Shown here piece by piece: positions 29,015 through 38,346 of a DNA stretch of 41,258 bases (its first letter is position 1; each line of letters begins with the position of its first letter). The notes under the pieces are model-generated. The model ran no database searches. It was not told the origin of the DNA and saw only the letters and a program-made list of their open reading frames with translations. The DNA lies in assembly GCA_902575965.1 (NCBI GenBank), contig CACGTM010000005.1, forward strand, positions 17,501 through 58,758, given 5' to 3'. This DNA comes from an uncultured Alphaproteobacteria bacterium (lineage in GTDB: Bacteria; Pseudomonadota; Alphaproteobacteria; Rhodospirillales; Rhodospirillaceae). The position numbers and the translations under genes are program-made.

Positions 29015-30697
29015 TTATTTCTTTTTCTTAATATCACCATTAAAAGATTGAGTAATAGGGTATCTATGATCTCTACCAAATGCAATATTACTTATCTTGA
29101 CACCTGGTGCTGATTGTCGTCTTTTATATTCAGAGCCTCTTAAAAGCCTCCAAATTTCCCTAACAACGTCACCATTATAACCTTCTTTAATTAAGCTTGA
29201 TATACTCATCTCGTTTTCAATAAAGCCTTTTAATATTTCATCTAACAAAGGATAAGGAGGAAGACTATCTTCATCCTTCTGGTTTGGCCTTAGCTCTGCT
29301 GTTGGGGGTTTATTAATAATCCTTTGAGGAATAACTTCTCCCACAGGACCTAAAGAGCATAATATATTGTTCTTATTCCGCCACAAACATAATTCATTTA
29401 CTGTAGTTTTATATATATCCTTCAGTACAGAATAACCTCCACACATATCTCCATATAATGTTGCATACCCAACACTTACCTCAGATTTATTTCCAGTAGT
29501 GACAACCATTGAGCCAAACTTATTTGACAGCGACATAAGGATGAGACCACGAATACGAGATTGCATATTCTCCTCAGTCAAATCTGCAGCTTTACCCTTG
29601 AATATAGAGCTTAGACTGTCTTTAACACGAGAGAATGATTCCGATATATCAATACTTTCAATTCTAATGTTAAAATTTTTTGCTAATAATTGAGCATCTT
29701 CAATGCTTTCATTTGATGTGTAGGGAGAAGGCATCATTACGCAAAGAACATTTTCTGCACCAAGAGCATCTACAGCAACAGCCGCTGTAAGTGCACTGTC
29801 TATACCTCCTGATAAACCAATAACTACGCCTGGGAATTTGTTCTTTGAGACGTAATCCTTTAATCCCAAAACCATTGCATTATAAATATTCTCTAGTTTT
29901 GATAGGTCTTTATTAATAATGCTTTTTTTACACAACCATTTATCAGAGGAATTAATCCAGTTAGTAAAAACTAGCTTCTCTTCCCACCATGAAGATTGAA
30001 TAGCTATACTCCGATCAGGATTTAATACAAATGATCCTCCATCAAAAACTAATTCATCCTGTCCACCAATTTGATTTATATATATTAATGGCTTTGAAGT
30101 TTCAGACACCCTCGCAACAGCGTGACTTAATCTAGAATTACTTTTATCTATCTCGTAAGGAGACCCATTCAGGACAACTAAAATATCAGCCCCACTTTCA
30201 AGGGCGGTTTCAGAAACATCTGAAAACCACATATCTTCACAAATCATTAAAGCAAGTCGAACACCCCTGATTGATACCGGTCCAGATAACTGCCCTTCCT
30301 GAAAAACTCTTTTTTCATCAAACACACCATAATTCGGTAAATGAAATTTAAAACGTACTGTCTCAATTTTACCATTATCTAGAACTAGGGCCGCATTATA
30401 ACATTCTCCATCTAATCGCCATGGAGCACCAATAACCATAGCTGGCCCTCCATCATTAGTTTCCATTGCTAAATCATTTGCAAAATTCTCAACAGTATCA
30501 AGAAATGATTCTCGAAGAACTAAATCCTCTGGGGGATAACCGCTCAAGTTGAGCTCTGAGAAAATAATAATATCAGTATTTTTAACTTTTGCTTTGTTTC
30601 TAAAACTTCTTATTAGGTTAGCATTCTTATGAATATCACCAACAGTTGGATTAGTCTGAGCAATAGCAATTGACAAAGAATTGTTTATTTTATCCAT
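29015..30697 (-). CDS. nadE: glutamine-dependent NAD+ synthetase
   Basis: NadE turns deamido-NAD into NAD+, drawing ammonia from glutamine. The 560-residue protein has an N-terminal nitrilase-like glutaminase with the triad E48 (FSELNLSGYPPEDL), K117 (FKFHLPNYG) and C153 (LMICEDMW). A C-terminal ATP-pyrophosphatase synthetase domain carries LSGGIDSALTAA (SGGIDS at 296-301). It lies between the class II DAHP synthase and gltX with gaps of five bases each, a tightly packed operon. Confidence 0.96.
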   Translation of the reverse strand: MDKINNSLSIAIAQTNPTVGDIHKNANLIRSFRNKAKVKNTDIIIFSELNLSGYPPEDLVLRESFLDTVENFANDLAMETNDGGPAMVIGAPWRLDGECYNAALVLDNGKIETVRFKFHLPNYGVFDEKRVFQEGQLSGPVSIRGVRLALMICEDMWFSDVSETALESGADILVVLNGSPYEIDKSNSRLSHAVARVSETSKPLIYINQIGGQDELVFDGGSFVLNPDRSIAIQSSWWEEKLVFTNWINSSDKWLCKKSIINKDLSKLENIYNAMVLGLKDYVSKNKFPGVVIGLSGGIDSALTAAVAVDALGAENVLCVMMPSPYTSNESIEDAQLLAKNFNIRIESIDISESFSRVKDSLSSIFKGKAADLTEENMQSRIRGLILMSLSNKFGSMVVTTGNKSEVSVGYATLYGDMCGGYSVLKDIYKTTVNELCLWRNKNNILCSLGPVGEVIPQRIINKPPTAELRPNQKDEDSLPPYPLLDEILKGFIENEMSISSLIKEGYNGDVVREIWRLLRGSEYKRRQSAPGVKISNIAFGRDHRYPITQSFNGDIKKKK

Positions 30698-30702
30698 ATT
30701 TC

Positions 30703-32061
30703 TTAAGTAGCAGTACGCTGCTTCTTCAACATTTCAGCAACTAAAAAAGCTAACTCGAGTGCTTGATTAGCATTTAAACGCGGATCACAATGAGTATGAT
30801 ATCGATCACCAAGATTGTCCTCACTTATTTGAGCAGCTCCACCAACGCATTCCGTAACATTTTGTCCTGTCATTTCGAAATGCACTCCCCCAGCATGAGA
30901 ACCTTCTGCAGAGTGAACATCAAAAAATGTTTTTACTTCCTTGAGTATTTTATCGAAATGACGAGTCTTATAACCATTGGAACTCTTTTCTGTGTTTGCA
31001 TGCATGGGATCACAGGACCATAATACTTCTTTACCTTCTTTCTTAACGGCAGAAATTAATTTAGGTAAATGATCACTAAGTTTTTCTGAGCCCATTCGAG
31101 TGATAACAGTTATCCTACCCGGCTCATTCTCAGGGTTTAGTCTATCTAAAAGATCTAAAAAATCATCAGTGGTTATTGATGGTCCGGCTTTAAAGCCTAT
31201 TGGGTTACATATTCCAGATAAGTATTCGATATGACCATTGTCAATTTGCCTTGTTCGTTCTCCAACCCATAGAAAGTGAGCCGAACAACCGTAAGACTTT
31301 CCGGTTGTGGAATCAACTCTTGTTAAGGCTTCCTCATAATTAAGAAGAAGAGCTTCATGTGATGTATAAAAGTTTGTTTCTCTCATATTAGGAACAACAT
31401 TACTGTCGATCCCACAGGCCTTCATAAATTCTAATGACTCCTGAATACGGTCAACTATATCTTTATATTTTTCCGCTTGTGGACTATCGGCCACGAAACT
31501 AAGAGTCCAATTATGAATCTGTTGTAAATCTGCATATCCACCATCTGCAAATGCACGTAGAAGATTTAAAGTTGATGCAGACTGATTATAAACTTTGACT
31601 AATCTCCCTGGATCTGGCTCACGGGCTTCTTTTGTGAATTCCATTCCATTAACCATGTCGCCACGGTATGAAGGTAATTCTAAACCATCAATTGTCTCTG
31701 TCGGAGCTGAACGAGGCTTAGCAAACTGTCCCGCCATTCGACCAACCTTAACTATTGGCAAAGTTGCACCAAAAGTAAGAACTACAGCCATTTGAAGAAT
31801 AACTCTAAAAGTATCCCTTATGTTATCAGGATGAAATTCAGCGAAACTCTCTGCACAATCTCCTCCTTGTAACAGAAAAGCTTTACCCTTGGCTGCTTCA
31901 CTCAAAGAAGACTTTAAGGCTCGGGCCTCACCAGCAAAAACTAAAGGAGGATATCCCTTGAGCTCTGCCTCAACCTTTTTAAGCGCAGAACCGTCTAAAT
32001 AAGAAGGCATTTGAACAACCTCCTTATCTCTCCAACTTTCTCTTGACCAATTAGAATTCAT
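30703..32061 (-). CDS. class II 3-deoxy-7-phosphoheptulonate (DAHP) synthase
   Basis: It catalyses the first step of the shikimate pathway from phosphoenolpyruvate and erythrose 4-phosphate. The 452 residues fit the plant-like type II family: [15 protein letters not shown] with metal ligand Cys69, [12 protein letters not shown], and the C-terminal [19 protein letters not shown] and [15 protein letters not shown]. It is not related in sequence to the E. coli AroFGH type. The start is ATG with GAGGAT upstream. nadE follows five bases later. Confidence 0.96.
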   Translation of the reverse strand: MNSNWSRESWRDKEVVQMPSYLDGSALKKVEAELKGYPPLVFAGEARALKSSLSEAAKGKAFLLQGGDCAESFAEFHPDNIRDTFRVILQMAVVLTFGATLPIVKVGRMAGQFAKPRSAPTETIDGLELPSYRGDMVNGMEFTKEAREPDPGRLVKVYNQSASTLNLLRAFADGGYADLQQIHNWTLSFVADSPQAEKYKDIVDRIQESLEFMKACGIDSNVVPNMRETNFYTSHEALLLNYEEALTRVDSTTGKSYGCSAHFLWVGERTRQIDNGHIEYLSGICNPIGFKAGPSITTDDFLDLLDRLNPENEPGRITVITRMGSEKLSDHLPKLISAVKKEGKEVLWSCDPMHANTEKSSNGYKTRHFDKILKEVKTFFDVHSAEGSHAGGVHFEMTGQNVTECVGGAAQISEDNLGDRYHTHCDPRLNANQALELAFLVAEMLKKQRTAT

Positions 32062-32138
32062 TAAATCCTCATAAAAAAATCATAATAAATTACGATATAG
32101 AGATATAATACAATAAATTCCAGTAATTAGTTTATTTA

Positions 32139-33488
32139 TTATGATTTAATTTGCCTCATTGTGACAAATTCCTCAGCTGAAGTTGGATGAATTCCAACGG
32201 TTTCATCAAACTGTTTTTTTGTGGCACCGCATTTTAGAGCAATGGCAATACCTTGGATTATCTCAGCTGCATCATCTCCAACCATATGACAACCAAGAAC
32301 TTTATCAGTTTTCTTATCAACTATAATCTTCATCATAGTTGGCTCATTTCTTCCGGAGATTGTATTCTTCATTGGGTTAAATCTAGAAAAATATATATCT
32401 AATTCAAAATCAATTCTGGCCTGCTCTTCTGTTAATCCTACGGTTGCAATTTGGGGCTGGCTAAAAACTGCAGAAGCTATATTATCATAATCAAGCCTCA
32501 AAGGGTTTTTGTTATAAAATGTTTCCGCAAATACTCTTCCTTCATTTATAGCCACTGGTGTCAAGTTTATACGATCAGTCACATCACCTATAGCAAAAAT
32601 TGATTTTATACTTGAACAATTCATCGCATCGACTAAGACTGCTCCGTTTTTATCAAGGTTTACCCCCACTTCTTTTATTCCCAATCCACAGGTGTTTGGC
32701 TTTCTTCCCGTTGCAAACATTACTTTTTCAGAAATCAATGTAGTCCTAGAAAGCTCTAGCTTTAGTTGACCATTTTTATTTTTCTCTAAAGATTTAATAG
32801 ACTGGTTATTATGAATTAATATACCCCTTTTATTAAGTTCAGAGGTTATTGTGTCTCTTATATCAAGATCAAAACCTGTTAAGACTTTATTTGATCTTAG
32901 AACTATATCTACTTTAGCTCCAAGCGAATTAAAAATCCCAGCAAATTCAAGAGCTATATACCCTCCTCCAACAATTATAATATTTTTTGGGCATGCTTTA
33001 AGGTCCAAAGCTTCATTTGATGTAATAACAAACTCTTTTCCTGGAAAATCTGGTATAAAAGGTTTACCACCAACAGCAATAAGAATCTTACTTGCAGAGT
33101 ATTTCCTTCCTTTAACTTCAACTATATTTTCTGAACAAACCTTAGCTTGACCAGCTATCAAGTCAACACCAGCATTCTTAAGCATATTGATATAAATATT
33201 TTCTAATCGATCTAATTCTTTATCCTTAGCACCTATTAAGGACTCCCAATTGTGTTTAGAACTAGTTAAAGACCAACCAAAGCCCCTCGAGTCTTCAATA
33301 GAGGATGCAAACATAGAACCATAAACTAATATTTTTTTTGGCACACAGCCTCTAATGACACATGTTCCCCCATATCTGCTTTCCTCAATGATTGCGACCT
33401 TAGCACCATAACCTGCGGCAAGACGACTTGCCCTTACACCACCAGACCCTGCCCCTATCACTATTAAATCATAATCATAATTTTTCAT
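32139..33488 (-). CDS. gor: glutathione-disulfide reductase
   Basis: Gor keeps glutathione reduced with NADPH. The 449-residue flavoprotein has the FAD motif GAGSGGVRA (12-20), the redox-active pair C43/C48 (GGTCVIRGCVPKK), and the second nucleotide motif GGGYIALEFAGIFNSLG with basic residues after it that suit NADPH. The C-terminal HPTSAEEF (about 434-441) contributes the active-site histidine from the partner chain. It matches the glutathione-using neighbours in the window. The start is ATG. Confidence 0.94.
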   Translation of the reverse strand: MKNYDYDLIVIGAGSGGVRASRLAAGYGAKVAIIEESRYGGTCVIRGCVPKKILVYGSMFASSIEDSRGFGWSLTSSKHNWESLIGAKDKELDRLENIYINMLKNAGVDLIAGQAKVCSENIVEVKGRKYSASKILIAVGGKPFIPDFPGKEFVITSNEALDLKACPKNIIIVGGGYIALEFAGIFNSLGAKVDIVLRSNKVLTGFDLDIRDTITSELNKRGILIHNNQSIKSLEKNKNGQLKLELSRTTLISEKVMFATGRKPNTCGLGIKEVGVNLDKNGAVLVDAMNCSSIKSIFAIGDVTDRINLTPVAINEGRVFAETFYNKNPLRLDYDNIASAVFSQPQIATVGLTEEQARIDFELDIYFSRFNPMKNTISGRNEPTMMKIIVDKKTDKVLGCHMVGDDAAEIIQGIAIALKCGATKKQFDETVGIHPTSAEEFVTMRQIKS

Positions 33489-33520
33489 AAAATAAGCCTA
33501 TGTTCTATCTCTATACTATT

Positions 33521-34852
33521 CTAAAGAAAAATTTCTTTTAAAACTGTGTTACCAAGAATATCAGTAACAACAACACCAAACTTTGATTTACCTAAAGTAT
33601 ATTTAAAATAATTTGTTTTTAAATCAATAGATTTATCATCTTTCTTCCTTACTGAGTACCAGTTTGCCACAAAAGATTTACTTGATAAATTTAAATCACA
33701 ATCAATTGCCCAAGAGTCTACCCAGTCTGACCAATTCAAATTTATTTCTTCTTTTTCATGAATAGGTAGTTTATCAAAATTGGGAACCAGATCATTAAGT
33801 TCAAAAGAAACCTTACCATCCTGAATATTAGTTTTAACATTGAAGTCAAAACTATTTTGTCCGAGAGATTGATTTTTAGTCAAATTTAAAACTTCAAAAG
33901 AATTAATTTTTTCTTTGAAAGTATCATCTAAAATATTTAGGATTCTATTTTTTGATACATTAATAGCCTTGGAACCAATGTCGCTTAAAATCCATTTACG
34001 ACAAAGACGTTCTGCTACAGAAGCTGTAGTTCCTGATCCAGAGAAAAAATCAGCCACTATATCACCTTCGTTTGTGGAAGTTTTAATGATCCTTTCTAAT
34101 AGACTTTCAGGCTTTTGAGAAGGATACCCTAGCCTCTCTTTGTTTTCTGTACCAATTGGATATATGTCATCCCACACATCTCTGCATACAGCCAAATGAT
34201 ACCATCTACCCTCTTTTTCATCAAAATACTCAGGATATTTTTTACTATAATTATACTTCTTTTTTTGCCATGACTTATAAAGTTGTTGATTAAATATATA
34301 TTTTGTACTTTTGGAGTATAAAAAAATCGTATCATGTTTTTTTGCAAATGATCGTTTGCTAATACCTCCGGTTTTATAACTCCAAATATTTTCATTAATA
34401 AGATTATTTTCTCCAAATATTTCGTCAAGCAATAACCTAAACCATCCACTTGTTCTCCAATCACAATGAAGGTAAAGACTTCCATCAGAAGACAATAATT
34501 CCCTCATCAATACTAGCCTCTCCCTCATAAATTCGATAAACTTTTCCTTACCTCTGTTATCTGTATAAGCTACAAACCCAATAGAATGATTTTTAGCATT
34601 ACCAATATCAATCTTCATTTTGTGATTTGTGCCGACTTCAAATGGGGGGTCTATATATATTAGTTTTATTCCACCATTCTTTTTGATTTGATCAATCAAA
34701 GGACTAGTGAGTAACGCATGAAGCACATCAATATTGTCTCCTTGAATGATTTTATTTACCCAAGTATCTTCCAAGGTTTTATTCTGATAAAAAAAACTCT
34801 GCTTATCTAAATGATAATAGTTTTTTTCTTTTTCGTTATTTATGTCTTTCAT
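33521..34852 (-). CDS. solitary site-specific DNA methyltransferase, beta class (N6-adenine/N4-cytosine)
   Basis: The 443-residue protein has catalytic motif DPPF (68-71) before the SAM motif FSGSGTT (270-276), the order of beta-class, type III Mod-like amino-methyltransferases. YPSQKPESLLERII precedes the SAM motif as expected. The 140-230 region (SYKTGG through GRWYHL) probably helps recognise the target. No restriction gene lies next to it, so it looks solitary. I take ATG 34852 as the start (TTG 34858 would add two residues). Its start overlaps the alkyltransferase gene by 17 bases. It does not look like the CcrM cell-cycle enzyme by length or context. The target site is unknown. Confidence 0.86.
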   Translation of the reverse strand: MKDINNEKEKNYYHLDKQSFFYQNKTLEDTWVNKIIQGDNIDVLHALLTSPLIDQIKKNGGIKLIYIDPPFEVGTNHKMKIDIGNAKNHSIGFVAYTDNRGKEKFIEFMRERLVLMRELLSSDGSLYLHCDWRTSGWFRLLLDEIFGENNLINENIWSYKTGGISKRSFAKKHDTIFLYSKSTKYIFNQQLYKSWQKKKYNYSKKYPEYFDEKEGRWYHLAVCRDVWDDIYPIGTENKERLGYPSQKPESLLERIIKTSTNEGDIVADFFSGSGTTASVAERLCRKWILSDIGSKAINVSKNRILNILDDTFKEKINSFEVLNLTKNQSLGQNSFDFNVKTNIQDGKVSFELNDLVPNFDKLPIHEKEEINLNWSDWVDSWAIDCDLNLSSKSFVANWYSVRKKDDKSIDLKTNYFKYTLGKSKFGVVVTDILGNTVLKEIFL

Positions 34853-35129
34853 TATCAATTAGCTTCTTTTTCATTTTTATACCTCCGCAAGCACTGTATC
34901 CTCCAAGACTTCCATCTGATCTGATTACTCTATGACAAGGGACCTCAATTGGAAATGGATTACTTGCACAAGCATTTGCTACTGCCCTTGAAGCATTTGG
35001 CCTCCCAATCAAAATTGCTATATCCTTATAAGACCTAGTTTCACCAAAGGGAATTTTCTTTAATTCATTCCAAACTCTAATCTGAAAAGCTGTAGGTTTT
35101 TTCCTATTATAAAGCTTCATAAGTTTCAT
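34836..35129 (-). CDS. MGMT-family alkyltransferase, DNA-binding domain only
   Basis: The 97-residue protein is the C-terminal alkyltransferase domain alone: FQIRVWNELKKIPFGETRSY (15-34), RPNASRAVANACASNP, and the active-site PCHRVI with Cys65. Because the cysteine is present it should accept alkyl groups, unlike ATL proteins, which have PWHR. The N-terminal domain of Ogt or Ada is absent, and only 35 bases separate it from the upstream gene. GSLGGYSACGGIKMKKKLI closes the fold. The 3' end overlaps the DNA methyltransferase start. A second in-frame ATG lies three codons in. Confidence 0.85.
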   Translation of the reverse strand: MKLMKLYNRKKPTAFQIRVWNELKKIPFGETRSYKDIAILIGRPNASRAVANACASNPFPIEVPCHRVIRSDGSLGGYSACGGIKMKKKLIDNERHK

Positions 35130-35164
35130 CTACTCAAATCAGTATTAAATTATTAAAAAATTCT

Positions 35165-35722
35165 CTATGACCATTTTTTTACAAATTGAGAAATATCTAA
35201 TTTCGGAAGTTTTTTTTGTCTACCAGAGGCTTTTCCTACGTACAAATACCCAAGAACCCTTTGATTTTGATCTAAACCTAAGTATTTCAAAATTATTTCA
35301 TTTAACGCAAATTTTCCAGTTCTCCATATGCCTCCATAACCTAAAGCATGTAAAGCTAAAAGAATATTTTGAGTAGCGGCTGAAGTTGATAACAGTTGTT
35401 CTACCTCTGGAACTTTTGGATGAATTCTAATGTTTGAGATAACTATAATCACCATTGGTGCTCGAAAAGGCGCATTTTTATATTTCTCAAGAGTTATATC
35501 AGTTAAATCATTTATGTTCTCCCTGGCAAAATCTTGAAAAATTTCAGAAAGTTTTACTAACCCATCACCCGTAACTTGAATAAACCTTGAAGGCCTAAGC
35601 CATGCATGGTCAGGAGCCCTCAAAGCACAATTAAATACCAAGTTCATTTCCTCTTCGGTTGGGTGTGGAGCAACTAGTTCTCTAGGGGAATTTCTCTTTA
35701 AAATATTTTCTATAGCATTCAT
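35165..35722 (-). CDS. nitroreductase family protein, YdjA-like
   Basis: This 185-residue FMN-dependent nitroreductase-fold protein is small, like E. coli YdjA. It begins with RNSPRELVAPHPTEEEMN, then has FNCALRAPDHAWLRPSRFI (FMN-binding) and a C-terminal GGIWRTGKF and LGYLYVGKAS. Natural substrates of this group are poorly known; NAD(P)H-linked reduction of nitro or quinone compounds is typical in vitro. The ATG has GGGAG nine bases upstream. It shares strand and short gaps with DUF2805 upstream and the alkyltransferase downstream. Confidence 0.88.
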   Translation of the reverse strand: MNAIENILKRNSPRELVAPHPTEEEMNLVFNCALRAPDHAWLRPSRFIQVTGDGLVKLSEIFQDFARENINDLTDITLEKYKNAPFRAPMVIIVISNIRIHPKVPEVEQLLSTSAATQNILLALHALGYGGIWRTGKFALNEIILKYLGLDQNQRVLGYLYVGKASGRQKKLPKLDISQFVKKWS

Positions 35723-35749
35723 TAATATTCTCCCAAAAAATAAATATAA

Positions 35750-35959
35750 TTACTTGTAATGCTCTCTTCTATCTGAAAATTTCCTGACCCTTTTTCTCCA
35801 GGTCTCATAGCTTGTCCTTTTTAAAGATATTCGCATTAACTCTTTGACTTCTTTTTCTCTTAACCCATATAGTTCATAAATATTTTTAAAACTCACTTGG
35901 TCAGACAAAGCCATTTCAATAACTTCACCTTTTTCTGATTCTGTGAGCTTATTTTTCAT
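35750..35959 (-). CDS. DUF2805 (TIGR03643-type) small helical protein
   Basis: The 69-residue basic protein matches the DUF2805 pattern: an N-terminal helix (ESEKGEVIEMALSDQVSF), IYELYGLREKEVKELMR resembling a helix-turn-helix, and the conserved C-terminal SYETWRKRVRKFSDRREHY. Function is unknown; DNA or RNA binding is plausible from the basic, HTH-like layout. It is probably the first gene of a short operon with the nitroreductase, alkyltransferase and DNA methyltransferase. Confidence 0.78.
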   Translation of the reverse strand: MKNKLTESEKGEVIEMALSDQVSFKNIYELYGLREKEVKELMRISLKRTSYETWRKRVRKFSDRREHYK

Positions 35960-36113
35960 AATAAAATATTCTTACTACTTTTTACGAGTAATACTCAATA
36001 TATTTGGATCATTCATATCTACAATGAAAAAGTTGAAAATCAGGAGATATTTTAATACTATGACTCTCATTTAATTCAATATATTTTATTATAATTTAAA
36101 AATAGGAATAACT

Positions 36114-36716
36114 ATGAAACTCCAAAGAGAAAATACAGCACTCGTCGTAATAGATATGCAAAATTCCTTTTGTAAAATAGATGGAGGTACTGGAAGGGCA
36201 GGATTCCCAATAGAAGGTCTTTTTTCTGCTATTAATCCTTGTATTGAATTAGTAAAAAGTGCACGCCAAAGCGGCATACCAATAATTTACACTCGTTATG
36301 TGTATAAAAAAGATTACTCAGATGGTGGAATTCTCGTTGAAGATTTAATACCTGAATTAAAAGCTCATAATGCTCTTGTAGAGGGCACATCAGATATTGA
36401 TGTGATTGATGAACTAAAGCCTGCAACAAATGATATTATAATTGATAAAAATAGACCAAGTGCATTTTATTCTCCTGAGTTTGAAGAAACCTTAAAAAAA
36501 TTAAACCTAACAAATCTTGTATTTTGTGGCGTCACTACAAACTGCTGTGTTGAGAGTTCAGTAAGAGATGCAAGTCAGAAAGACTATAAAAGTTTTGTGG
36601 TTGAGGATGCAGTTGCAGAACTAGATCCTCAAAGACACTCCGTAGCACTTCAAACCATGGGAATGCTTTTTGCTTCAGTTGTCAAAGTTAAAGACGTACA
36701 AGAAGCATGGAGTTAA
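36114..36716 (+). CDS. isochorismatase-family cysteine hydrolase
   Basis: The 200-residue protein has the Asp-Lys-Cys triad of the family: D14 in VVIDMQNSF, K112 in IIDKNRPSAF, and C145 in CGVTTNCCVESSVRDA. The family hydrolyses amides such as nicotinamide, N-carbamoylsarcosine, biuret or ureidoacrylate. The substrate here is not readable from sequence. It is the only plus-strand gene in the last 17 kb. The ATG has TAGGAA eight bases upstream. It ends 13 bases before the convergent VOC gene. Confidence 0.88.
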   Translation: MKLQRENTALVVIDMQNSFCKIDGGTGRAGFPIEGLFSAINPCIELVKSARQSGIPIIYTRYVYKKDYSDGGILVEDLIPELKAHNALVEGTSDIDVIDELKPATNDIIIDKNRPSAFYSPEFEETLKKLNLTNLVFCGVTTNCCVESSVRDASQKDYKSFVVEDAVAELDPQRHSVALQTMGMLFASVVKVKDVQEAWS

Positions 36717-36729
36717 TTTAAATATAAAT

Positions 36730-37197
36730 TTATGTAATTTTACCTGGGATTGGTGGCTGCTGTAACTCAAGAATGATACCATCGGGGTCTCTAAACTTTA
36801 TTGCTTTTCCATCTGAATAATGCTCTTCAGGTTTTGTGGTAACAGTAACAATGTCGCTCATGAATTTAACGCCTCTAGACTTTAAATCATCAACGGTTGC
36901 CTCAATTTCATTAACCTCAAATCCTATTCTTGCTATCCCAAAAGGGTGAGCATTTACATCATTCGGAATCTCAGGATGATTAAGTATCTCAATAAGCTCT
37001 ACAATCTCACCTCCTGCTCTTATCAAGGCAATATTGATTCGAAGATCTTTAGCACCCCCACAAACCTCATCAAGGAATTCACCACCCCAATTATCGCTTC
37101 TACTTACTAGCTCAAATTTTAATTTATTTATGTAAAAATCGATTGATTTATCAACATTAGATACAAAAAGTGCTGTGTGATGAAGATCTGTAATCAT
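36730..37197 (-). CDS. VOC (glyoxalase/dioxygenase fold) protein
   Basis: The 155 residues form two beta-alpha-beta-beta-beta modules of the vicinal oxygen chelate fold: LHHTALFVSNVDKSIDFYIN (5-24), IARIGFEVNEIEATVDDLKS (about 88-107), and the final KFRDPDGIILELQQ. Candidate metal ligands are the His of HHTA in the first strand and the Glu of ILELQQ near the end. Members range from lactoylglutathione lyases to ring-cleaving dioxygenases and epimerases, and I cannot place it more closely. The start is ATG. Confidence 0.82.
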   Translation of the reverse strand: MITDLHHTALFVSNVDKSIDFYINKLKFELVSRSDNWGGEFLDEVCGGAKDLRINIALIRAGGEIVELIEILNHPEIPNDVNAHPFGIARIGFEVNEIEATVDDLKSRGVKFMSDIVTVTTKPEEHYSDGKAIKFRDPDGIILELQQPPIPGKIT

Positions 37198-37227
37198 TAT
37201 TAATAACCTCTATTTTAATCTTAGTTC

Positions 37228-37626
37228 TTAAAAGTATATCCATATTAAATTTGCAATAAGGACACTCATTGTCAAGATAACACTTAATGCATGAAGCCTC
37301 CCAAAAAGTATTTTATTTCCTTCATCCTTTGATCTATTAGTAGCTGGAACAATCAGGTAACAGATACTCATACATAATACCGTAACACCGCTAGTCATAA
37401 TATTTGCATAACTTGGAGAACCAAAAACATTAGTCAAAAACACAGATAGGATTCCTAAAGCCAGAATTAGCAAAAATAATCTCGGAAATACACTCCTTAA
37501 GAAAGGGCCTGCACTCGACTCATTCATAGTTTTAAAAACTGAAGGGGCGACAACAATAGTCTGAAAAAGTATCATTCCACAAATGATACCCGAAATTAAG
37601 ATTGAAATTTCATATGACACATTCAT
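37228..37626 (-). CDS. DUF4149-like small membrane protein
   Basis: The 132-residue protein has four predicted membrane segments (about 5-28, 45-66, 72-92 and 108-131). FKTMNESSAGPFLRSVFPRL between the first two, and a LHALSVILTMSVL segment near the end, resemble DUF4149. The function of that family is unknown. It lies between endonuclease III and the VOC gene with short gaps on the same strand. Assignment to DUF4149 is from pattern only. Confidence 0.68.
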   Translation of the reverse strand: MNVSYEISILISGIICGMILFQTIVVAPSVFKTMNESSAGPFLRSVFPRLFLLILALGILSVFLTNVFGSPSYANIMTSGVTVLCMSICYLIVPATNRSKDEGNKILFGRLHALSVILTMSVLIANLIWIYF

Positions 37627-37669
37627 TTTAAAAAACCAAACTTTTTAAACTAGTTAAACTTATATAGAA

Positions 37670-38323
37670 CTAAGGCTTTCTGGCCTTAAACGACTTTTTC
37701 CTCTTAGGATAACAGGATCTACAAATTTTACAAATTGTACCATCACATCCTCTTGCTGTACAAAACTCTCTACCAAAAAAAATTATTTGAAGATGTAATT
37801 TGTTCCATGATTCCTCTGGGAATAATCGTTTTAAGTCCTTTTCGGTCTGAATAACATTACGCCCATTTGTTAAACCCCACCTTTGAGCAAGTCTGTGTAT
37901 ATGAGTATCTACTGGAAATGCAGGATGCCCAAACCCTTGAGACATAACAACGCTAGCTGTTTTATGTCCAACCCCTGGTAACTCCTCTAATGCATCAAAA
38001 CTTTCAGGTACTTTAGAATTATATTTATCAACTAAAACCTGAGAAAGTACAGAAATTGCTCTAGACTTCTTAGGTGCTAAACCACAAGGCTTTATTATTT
38101 TATAAATTTCCTCAACATCAAGCCTGATCATTTTTTTAGGATTATTTGCTCTTTTAAATAGAATTGGTGTTACTCTGTTTACACGCTCGTCTGTGCATTG
38201 TGCACTAAGCAATACTGCAATGAGTAACTCGTATATGCTTTGATGATTCAAAGGAATAGGTGTCTCAGGATAAGTCTTATCCAAATATCTTAGAATAAAC
38301 TCTACCCTTTCTTTTTTATTCAT
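37670..38323 (-). CDS. nth: endonuclease III
   Basis: Nth is a bifunctional DNA glycosylase/AP lyase for oxidised pyrimidines. Starting at ATG 38323 it has 217 residues, close to the usual 211. A longer frame begins at 38407 but would overlap the upstream 48-residue gene and add non-homologous sequence. The helix-hairpin-helix LPGVGHKTA carries the catalytic Lys, and PVDTHIHR the catalytic Asp. The C-terminal Fe-S loop is odd: cysteines run C-x4-C-x4-C-x2-C-x2-C (CTARGCDGTICKICRSC) instead of the common C-x6-C-x2-C-x5-C. Confidence 0.94.
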   Translation of the reverse strand: MNKKERVEFILRYLDKTYPETPIPLNHQSIYELLIAVLLSAQCTDERVNRVTPILFKRANNPKKMIRLDVEEIYKIIKPCGLAPKKSRAISVLSQVLVDKYNSKVPESFDALEELPGVGHKTASVVMSQGFGHPAFPVDTHIHRLAQRWGLTNGRNVIQTEKDLKRLFPEESWNKLHLQIIFFGREFCTARGCDGTICKICRSCYPKRKKSFKARKP

Positions 38324-38346
38324 AATAAATAATCTTATCTCAAACT

